This document shows, one piece after another, positions 1 to 4,210 of a stretch of DNA of 7,030 nucleotides. The DNA comes from Candidatus Sulfopaludibacter sp. SbA3 (lineage in GTDB: Bacteria; Acidobacteriota; Terriglobia; 2-12-FULL-54-10), in NCBI GenBank assembly GCA_945865705.1, contig CAMBEY010000151.1, positions 1-7,030 of the forward strand, given 5' to 3'. Position numbers and translations under genes: made by a program. How positions within the stretch are numbered: position 1 is the first letter of the stretch; each line of letters begins with the position of its first letter. The notes under the pieces were generated by a model. It was not told the origin of the DNA. It was given only the letters and a program-made list of their open reading frames with translations, and made no database searches.

Positions 1-1
1 C

Positions 2-430
2 AATGACAAAGCAGGCCGGGAGCACGCGGTGGCGGTTGCGGCAGTGCTCCTCCCTGCGGCGGCTTCTATCCGCATTGTGGAACTTCCGGGTTTGCGTGAA
101 ACGGGAGATGTCAGCGACTGGCTGAATGCGGACGGGACCTTCGAGAAGCTGAGCGAACTCACTGAGGCATCGGCAATCCTGGACGCGGCGGCTCTCTCCG
201 AGCTACGAAAACGGTGGGGGATCAACGGCGGGACTCCCACGGGGACTGGTGGTAAGCAGAAGCCCGTGAAATCCAAGCCGGAGTCTTCACCCTTTCTGCT
301 CACTGACGATGCTGTTCTCTATATCGACTCCAATCCCGACAAAGAAGCATTGACGATTTGCGGGCGATTGGAAGTGGCTGCGGTCACCCGTAACGCTAAC
401 GGGGACGGCTGGGGACGGTTGCTGAAATAG
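2..430 (+). CDS. Toprim primase C-terminal end plus start of DUF927 domain, 5' partial, ended by in-frame amber stop
   Basis: This is the right end of a primase-type gene that begins left of the window. The frame is open from base 2, where it reads NDKAGREHA. That resembles the acidic DxD-AG motif of Toprim folds, the metal-binding catalytic core of DnaG-like primases. It continues through PGLRETGDVSDWL, the typical closing motif of element-borne Toprim domains, then a Gly/Lys/Ser-rich linker (about 225-285). From about 289 it enters the N-terminal part of a DUF927 domain (FLLTDDAVLYID ... ICGRLEVAAVTR ... GWGRLLK). The frame then meets TAG at 428-430 and carries on in the same frame into the next entry, so both pieces are one ancestral gene. 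The GTG at 29 lies inside the domain and is not a credible start. Family assignment is from motif memory; the reading frame and stop are seen directly. Confidence 0.8.
   Translation, partial: NDKAGREHAVAVAAVLLPAAASIRIVELPGLRETGDVSDWLNADGTFEKLSELTEASAILDAAALSELRKRWGINGGTPTGTGGKQKPVKSKPESSPFLLTDDAVLYIDSNPDKEALTICGRLEVAAVTRNANGDGWGRLLK
428..430 (+). other. In-frame amber codon interrupting the primase/helicase gene
   Basis: Reading frame 2 runs without a stop from base 2 to 1993 except for this TAG. The flanking residues (WGRLLK before, TDSEGRAHEWAMP after) form one continuous DUF927-like stretch, so no frameshift is needed to join the parts. As I remember the family, this position usually holds an aromatic residue (W or F); a TGG tryptophan codon becomes TAG by one G-to-A change. 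It may be a true nonsense mutation, a sequencing error, or less likely a suppressed or recoded stop. Confidence 0.85.
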
Positions 431-463
431 ACTGACTCCGAAGGCCGGGCCCACGAATGGGCT

Positions 464-1993
464 ATGCCCATGTCGCTACTTGCCGGGGATGGAAGCGAGT
501 GCCGGGCGCGGTTGTTGGACGGGGGGTTATTCATCGCGCCAGGCCGCAAGGCGCGAGAGTTCCTCACGGTTTATCTTCAGTCCGCCCGTGCCGAGGCGCG
601 GGCGCTTTGTGTAGCGCGCATCGGTTGGCACGGTAATGTATTTGTACTTCCGGGCTCAACCATCGGGCAGGACGGCGAAGAAAGGGTCCTTTTCCAAACC
701 TCATGCGATTCAGACCACCTGATCAACGTGAAAGGCACGCTGGACGATTGGCGCTCGAATGTTGGAAGACTCTGTTCCGGGAATTCGCGGCTGATCCTGG
801 CGGTGTCTTGCGCCTTCGTCGGGCCACTCTTGTCTATGATCGCAGGCGAATCCAGTGGCATTCACTTCCACGGAGCGACATCGACGGGCAAGAGCACGGC
901 ACTACAGGTAGGCGGTTCCGTGTTGGGCGGCGGTGGGGGAAACGGCTTTGTCCAGTCGTGGCGGGCTACAGCGAACGGACTGGAGGCCGTTGCTGAACTT
1001 CATAATGATCTGTGCCTCTACTTGGACGAACTGGCACAGATAGACGCACGGGAGGCGGCGGAAGTAGTTTACTTGTTGGGGAATGGCAGCGGTAAAGCGC
1101 GAATGTCCCGCAGCCTTGGGGCGCGCAAGAAAATCACGTGGCGCCTGATGTTCGTGAGCGCGGGCGAAGTCACGCTTGCCGACCATGCACAGACGGCAGG
1201 TAAGCGGATCAAAGGCGGCGCTGAAGTCAGGCTACTCAACGTTGAAGCGGATGCCGGGGCAGGAATGGGAATCTTTGAAAATATCCACGGCGCGGATTCG
1301 GCGGACGCCTTCTCGCGGCAACTGCGAGACGCTGCGCAGCAATACTATGGTGCGCCATTGCGTACTTGGCTCGAATACCTGATCGAACATCAGAGTGAAG
1401 TGGCATCCAGGGTGCGAGATTATCAACGGGATTTCCTAGAGCGCAATGTTCCAGCAAAGGCGTCGGGAGAGGTATCCAGGGCAGCGCAACGGTTCGCCCT
1501 AATCGGAGCCGCCGGTGAACTGGCAACCAGGATTGGCTTAACGGGCTGGGTTGAAGGAGAATCTACCAGGGCGGCTGCGGGGTGCTGCAAGAACTGGTTG
1601 GAACGGCGTGGAACTGTCGGGTCCGGTGAAGAAGAAGCGGCTATTGCACAAGTCCGGCATTTCCTCGAAGCCAATGGCGCAAGCCGCTTTCAAACAGTTC
1701 GGCCTTCGCAGCGGGCCGAATTGGAGACTGACGCAACCGACGAAAACCAGATTGTCCGGGACCGTGTGGGATTCAAGCGCAAGGACACTAAAGGCGCGAC
1801 CGAATACCTGATATTGTCGGAGACGTTTAAGCGCGAGGTGTGCGCCGGACACGACTACCAAATGGTAGCGCGGGTGCTGGATGAGAGAGGCTATCTCGAT
1901 TGCCAGCGACCCGGACTGACAAAGAAGACTCGGCTTCCCGAGCTTGGCAATACGCGCGTGTTTTCCGTCCGGGCCTCCATTCTGGATTGTTGA
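464..1993 (+). CDS. DUF927-domain helicase/primase, downstream portion of the interrupted gene
   Basis: This is the ATPase part of the element's Toprim-DUF927 replication protein, likely acting as a DNA helicase coupled to the primase half. Counting from the ATG at 464, a Walker A motif GATSTGKST spans residues 137-145 with K143 as nucleotide-binding lysine. A Walker B-like LYLDEL spans 185-190 with D188 and E189. Residues 248-256 (RIKGGAEVR) hold basic residues that could be the arginine-finger region. The opening residues (MPMSLLAGDG ... ARLLDGGLFIAPG) lie inside the DUF927 domain, not at its beginning, and no good ribosome site precedes 464. The ATG is therefore a default start, usable only by reinitiation after the amber codon. 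The natural protein would be the fusion of both parts. The C-terminal third (about 390-509) looks like a winged-helix-type tail, which I infer only weakly. The gene ends 24 bases before the symmetric repeat array. Confidence 0.85.
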   Translation: MPMSLLAGDGSECRARLLDGGLFIAPGRKAREFLTVYLQSARAEARALCVARIGWHGNVFVLPGSTIGQDGEERVLFQTSCDSDHLINVKGTLDDWRSNVGRLCSGNSRLILAVSCAFVGPLLSMIAGESSGIHFHGATSTGKSTALQVGGSVLGGGGGNGFVQSWRATANGLEAVAELHNDLCLYLDELAQIDAREAAEVVYLLGNGSGKARMSRSLGARKKITWRLMFVSAGEVTLADHAQTAGKRIKGGAEVRLLNVEADAGAGMGIFENIHGADSADAFSRQLRDAAQQYYGAPLRTWLEYLIEHQSEVASRVRDYQRDFLERNVPAKASGEVSRAAQRFALIGAAGELATRIGLTGWVEGESTRAAAGCCKNWLERRGTVGSGEEEAAIAQVRHFLEANGASRFQTVRPSQRAELETDATDENQIVRDRVGFKRKDTKGATEYLILSETFKREVCAGHDYQMVARVLDERGYLDCQRPGLTKKTRLPELGNTRVFSVRASILDC

Positions 1994-2017
1994 ATGCTTG
2001 ACATTGCTTCATTTTCA

Positions 2018-2148
2018 CTCGGGACAGTCGGGACAATCGGGATGCCCTATATTTATGCTGGTCTCAAATGTCCCCACTCGGAGAAACGCCAGTCGGGACA
2101 CACCGGCCTCAGTGTTAGCGAGCTTGTCCCGCTTGTCCCACGTGTCCC
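2018..2148. repeat. Symmetric array of 9-bp iteron-like repeats (GGGACA core), candidate replication origin
   Basis: GGGACA cores lie at 2021-2026 and 2030-2035, with a degenerate copy (GGGATG) at 2039-2044. Together they form three 9-bp units of form NTCGGGACA. The reverse core TGTCCC lies at 2069-2074, GGGACA again at 2095-2100, and TGTCCC at 2125-2130, 2134-2139 and 2143-2148, once more with 9-bp spacing. Every forward core is mirrored by a reverse core about the single point 2084.5 (2021/2148, 2030/2139, 2039/2130, 2069/2100). An AT-rich tract (TATATTTAT, 2048-2056) sits between the left triplet and the inner pair. The array lies between two convergent gene ends, where a promoter operator is not expected. 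Iterons flanking an AT-rich stretch beside a helicase/primase gene are typical of origins in small replicons and in SaPI-type islands. The origin role here is inference; the repeats are seen directly. Confidence 0.8.
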
Positions 2149-2194
2149 CGGCAAACAAATCAGGGAGTCCTTTGGCGACACACGCAGCCGATGG

Positions 2195-2404
2195 CTACCT
2201 TCCGGTCTTCCTCGTCGCCTTTGCCTTCGCTTTGCGCGCGGCGGTGGCTGCTTGGCTGGCCTTTTTTGCACGAGCGACGCGGGCTTCGGGTGTCATGGCG
2301 GCAGCAGCACTCTTGCCGCCGATGCTTCCACCGAGCTTTCCGCCTTTCGCGCCCTGCCGTCGGAAATATTCCAGGACCTCTGGCGGCAGTTTCTTTTTTG
2401 CCAT
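2195..2404 (-). CDS. Small highly basic Ala/Lys/Gly-rich protein, function unknown
   Basis: This is a 69-residue protein starting MAKKKLPPEV on the minus strand. It contains 12 Lys and 7 Arg against only 3 Glu and no Asp, so it is strongly basic and likely binds nucleic acid (inference). Residues 8-17 (PEVLEYFRRQ) look like a short helix. Residues 18-30 form a glycine-rich stretch (GAKGGKLGGSIGG), faintly like KGG-type small proteins, and residues 38-69 form an Ala/Lys/Arg-rich tail. The sequence bias of this frame, with no rare residues and a coherent composition, marks it as real against the plus-strand frames over it. A TTG two codons upstream (2410) is an alternative start; ATG is preferred, though neither has a strong ribosome site. 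It is divergent from the integrase gene and convergent with the primase/helicase gene. A role as an accessory or recombination-directionality protein is possible but unproven. Confidence 0.65.
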   Translation of the reverse strand: MAKKKLPPEVLEYFRRQGAKGGKLGGSIGGKSAAAAMTPEARVARAKKASQAATAARKAKAKATRKTGR

Positions 2405-2448
2405 GCCCAAATCTTACACCGGGTCCAAGGAGATTTCAAAATAACCCT

Positions 2449-2473
2449 TTACCTAATAGGGGGTCTAAGGTAA
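2449..2473. promoter_or_regulatory. Inverted repeat between divergent small gene and integrase gene, possible operator
   Basis: TTACCT at 2449-2454 is mirrored exactly by AGGTAA at 2468-2473. A second, nested palindrome CCTA-A-TAGG lies at 2452-2460. The 110-base gap holds the control region of two divergent genes, so an element-encoded repressor or excisionase site is plausible. Promoter hexamers here are weak: on the minus strand TAGACC and TATTTT are 18 apart, and no convincing plus-strand pair is visible. Confidence 0.4.
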
Positions 2474-2503
2474 TGCGGGAGTCACGAAGTTGATCGAGCG
2501 GAA

Positions 2504-2512
2504 GGGGGAGGG
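2504..2512 (+). promoter_or_regulatory. Ribosome binding site of the integrase gene
   Basis: A purine-rich run GGGGGAGGG lies just before the ATG at 2515. It supports that start over the out-of-frame upstream start at 2490. Its last G is only two bases from the ATG, so the working pairing is probably with the left part of the run. Confidence 0.6.
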
Positions 2513-2514
2513 AA

Positions 2515-3657
2515 ATGGCAATCTACAAGCGTGGGAAAACGTATTGGTACAAATTCATGTGGCACAACGAGCCGATCCGCGAGAGCACCAAGCAAGGCAA
2601 TCCGCGAACGGCCCGGCAGATGGAGGCGACGCATCGGGCATCATTGGCGAAGGGCGAAGTGGGCATCCGGGAGCGCAAGCCCGTCTTGACGCTGGCGGAG
2701 TTTTGCGAGGATCGCTTTGCGCCGTGGGCGAAGTCTACGTTTGAGCAATCGTCCCCGAAATCTTGGTTGTGGTATCGCGTGGGAGTGAAGGCGCTCACCG
2801 GATACAAGCCGCTGGCGGATGCCCGGCTGAATGAGATTAAGGGAGAGCTTGTGGCGGATTTCGCGGCCTATCGTCGGGCGCATGGCAGCGGAGCGGGCAG
2901 CACGAAGGACCGCAAGGTACAGGGATTGCAGGTCAGCACGGTCAACAGCAATCTGCGAGTGTTGCGGCGCATCCTGAGAACTGCGGTGGAGTGGGGAGCC
3001 GTGGAAGCCGCGCCGAAGGTCAAGCTGCTAACGGGTGAGCGGCATCGTGAGCGCGTGGTGAGTCAGGAAGAGGAAGCGAAGTATCTGCAAGCCGCGCCGG
3101 AACCTTTGGCCCCGATTGCGACGGTCCTCGCGGATACCGGGATGCGCCCGGAAGAATGCTTCCGTCTGCGGTGGGAGTCGATGAACTGGGACAGCGGCCC
3201 ACATGGGACGTTTATGGTAACGCACGGCAAGACGGCGGCGGCGCGGCGGGTGTTGCCGATGGCTCCCAGGGTGAGGGGCTTGCTGGAAATGCGCTGGGAT
3301 GCCGCGGGACGGCCAGTGGAGGGCTGGGTGTGGCCCGCGCCTACATACAGCGGCCATGTGGAATCCTCAAGCCTGAAGAAGCAGCATAGGAACTCGCTGA
3401 GGCTGGCGGAGGTTCGCCCGTTCGTGCTCTACAGCCTGCGGCATACGTTTCTGACCCGCTTGGGTGAGGCAGGGTGCAACGTCTGGACGTTGGCGCGGAT
3501 TGCCGGGCATAGCTCGATTGGAATTTCGGCGCGGTACGTTCACCCTTCCGAGGATGCGGTGCTTTCAGCGTTTTCGCAGCTAGGTAGGCACAAAATTGGG
3601 CACAGTCCCGAAAATGCCATTCCAGAGGCGGAGCCGCAGAAGCGGCTAACCGCATAG
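2515..3657 (+). CDS. Tyrosine recombinase / phage-type integrase
   Basis: This is a 380-residue site-specific recombinase that would integrate and excise the element at the adjacent tRNA-Arg gene. Residues 1-50 (MAIYKRGKTYWYKF ... ) form an arm-type DNA-binding region. About 57-165 is a SAM-like core-binding domain (LTLAEFCEDRFAPWAKST ... ), and 178-350 is the catalytic domain. Visible active-site residues are R211 (DTGMRPEECFRLRW), K239 (THGKTAAARR, beta-hairpin lysine), R309 (LYSLRHTFLTRL), H332 (AGHSSIG) and the nucleophile Y341 (ARYVHPSE). The usual HxxR motif reads Y306-x-x-R309, so its histidine is replaced by tyrosine. The length is normal for the family and the gene looks intact. Its stop lies 16 bases from the encoded CCA of the tRNA, the usual place for an integrase beside its att site. 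The GC-rich codon use matches the upstream element genes and differs from the large gene at 4203. Confidence 0.95.
   Translation: MAIYKRGKTYWYKFMWHNEPIRESTKQGNPRTARQMEATHRASLAKGEVGIRERKPVLTLAEFCEDRFAPWAKSTFEQSSPKSWLWYRVGVKALTGYKPLADARLNEIKGELVADFAAYRRAHGSGAGSTKDRKVQGLQVSTVNSNLRVLRRILRTAVEWGAVEAAPKVKLLTGERHRERVVSQEEEAKYLQAAPEPLAPIATVLADTGMRPEECFRLRWESMNWDSGPHGTFMVTHGKTAAARRVLPMAPRVRGLLEMRWDAAGRPVEGWVWPAPTYSGHVESSSLKKQHRNSLRLAEVRPFVLYSLRHTFLTRLGEAGCNVWTLARIAGHSSIGISARYVHPSEDAVLSAFSQLGRHKIGHSPENAIPEAEPQKRLTA
3632..3647. other. Short hairpin at the 3' end of the integrase gene
   Basis: AGCCGC (3632-3637) and GCGGCT (3642-3647) form a perfect 6-bp stem with an AGAA loop. It lies inside the last codons of the integrase and downstream of the minus-strand tRNA. 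There is no T-run on either strand after it, so it is not a standard intrinsic terminator, though it may slow transcription leaving the tRNA. Confidence 0.3.
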
Positions 3658-3673
3658 CAGCAAATCAGATATA

Positions 3674-3723
3674 TGGTAGGCGCGGTTGGTCTCGAACCAA
3701 CGACCCTCTGCTTAGAAGGCAGA
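3674..3723. other. Predicted attachment site at the 3' half of tRNA-Arg
   Basis: Tyrosine integrases of genomic islands commonly use the 3' half of a tRNA gene, from the anticodon stem to the CCA, as the att core. The integrating copy restores the tRNA. Here the integrase ends 16 bases from the tRNA 3' end, and the GC-rich element lies on that side. The exact core cannot be fixed because the second copy would be left of the window; the span given covers the anticodon stem-loop through CCA. Confidence 0.5.
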
Positions 3724-3749
3724 TGCTCTATCCCCTGAGCTACGCGCCC
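3674..3749 (-). tRNA. tRNA-Arg (anticodon UCU)
   Basis: The minus strand folds as a full cloverleaf of 76 bases including an encoded CCA. The acceptor arm is GGGCGCG/CGCGCCU, and the D stem is GCTC/GAGC with an AGGGGATA loop. The anticodon stem is TCTGC/GCAGA with loop CTTCTAA and anticodon TCT (plus-strand bases 3714-3716). A 5-base variable region GGGTC is followed by T stem GTTGG/CCAAC with loop TTCGAGA. Discriminator A is at 3677 and CCA at 3676-3674. The first acceptor pair is a G-U wobble, all other stem pairs being standard. The integrase gene lies just beyond its 3' end, so the gene is also the likely integration site. Confidence 0.96.
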
Positions 3750-3797
3750 TTATGAAACTAAAGGACCTCCGAACACAATTTCATCGGTGACTGATCC

Positions 3798-3842
3798 ACT
3801 GTAGCAAAACCCCTCAATTCCATCAAACTGTAGCAAAACTCC
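3798..3842. repeat. Direct repeat ACTGTAGCAAAAC, two copies 29 bp apart
   Basis: The 13-mer ACTGTAGCAAAAC occurs at 3798-3810 and 3827-3839. With the three following bases the match is 15 of 16 (CCC versus TCC). It lies upstream of the minus-strand tRNA, between that gene and the large plus-strand gene. It could be paired regulator sites or a remnant of a transposon end, since some IS families such as IS21 carry repeated short sequences at their ends. No transposase is visible. Confidence 0.55.
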
Positions 3843-3880
3843 ACCTCTTTGGTTTCAATTGCTTACCTTGGAGCAAGCCA

Positions 3881-4210
3881 ATGCAAATCGGCGAAATCTA
3901 CATCAATGCCTGCATCCAATTCATACAGAGGTCCCGTACGCCGCTGATGTCATTGATTCTATGGAAGCAGTTCGGATGTGGAGCATCTGCTTTTCAAGCA
4001 GGCGCCCGCACCAATTATCCTTTTGATTCCTGCTTTAGTTTTAGGTGCTATGGCGTAGAACTATTGGACATTCTGAGTTCAAAGGCATCAGAGTGTCCGC
4101 CGTCTGCCACTCCCATTTCCCCTGAGGGCGAACAATTTCATCTGGTCGTTAGAAACTGTAGGCTACAATTCCACTATAACTCGATGCCGTGGGGATGTTC
4201 GAATGTCTAG
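3881..4210 (+). CDS. Doubtful 109-codon reading frame upstream of the large gene
   Basis: I do not recognise this product. In its favour, GGAG at 3870-3873 lies seven bases before the ATG, and its stop (4208-4210) overlaps the start of the next gene, as in translational coupling. Against it, the protein has 7 cysteines in 109 residues, no clear domain, signal peptide or repeat, and the look of non-coding sequence read through. It may be a 5' leader region or the decayed end of an older gene. I would not annotate it as a real protein without homologues. Confidence 0.2.
   Translation: MQIGEIYINACIQFIQRSRTPLMSLILWKQFGCGASAFQAGARTNYPFDSCFSFRCYGVELLDILSSKASECPPSATPISPEGEQFHLVVRNCRLQFHYNSMPWGCSNV
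4164..4169 (+). promoter_or_regulatory. Candidate -10 element for the gene at 4203
   Basis: TACAAT matches the sigma-70 -10 consensus at five of six positions and lies 33 bases before the ATG. No good -35 hexamer is seen 16-18 bases upstream, so this is a weak prediction. GGGG at 4191-4194, eight bases before the ATG, is a modest ribosome site. Confidence 0.25.

Larger units (their letters stand above)
3750..4202. other. Intergenic region between tRNA-Arg and the large secreted-protein gene
   Basis: These 453 bases should hold the minus-strand tRNA promoter (a weak TTTAGT-like -10 lies just upstream of the tRNA), the 29-bp-spaced direct repeat at 3798-3842, and the promoter of the gene at 4203. 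There is a 6-bp hairpin CTGCTT/AAGCAG at 3987-4001. Apart from the doubtful frame at 3881-4210 I see no gene, insertion sequence or RNA with recognisable structure. Confidence 0.5.

Noticed and set aside
2018..2148. CRISPR array reading of the GGGACA repeats
   Set aside because: The repeats are 9 bp, occur in both orientations and have no unique spacers of regular size.
1944..2444. A 166-codon plus-strand frame across the same region
   Set aside because: It overlaps the end of the DUF927 gene and the small basic gene in antisense; its Ala/Phe-rich content is the mirror of the Ala/Lys-rich minus-strand gene.
1994..2473. A 159-codon plus-strand frame whose ATG directly follows the TGA of the primase/helicase gene
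   Set aside because: Its first third only reads the 9-bp repeats (GTV/GTI, LVP tripeptides) and the rest runs antisense through the small basic gene with an incoherent composition.
3979..4010. tRNA-like anticodon arm (TCTGC-TTTTCAA-GCAGG) that could suggest a tRNA-Glu fragment
   Set aside because: No D stem, T stem or acceptor stem can be found around it; it is just a hairpin.
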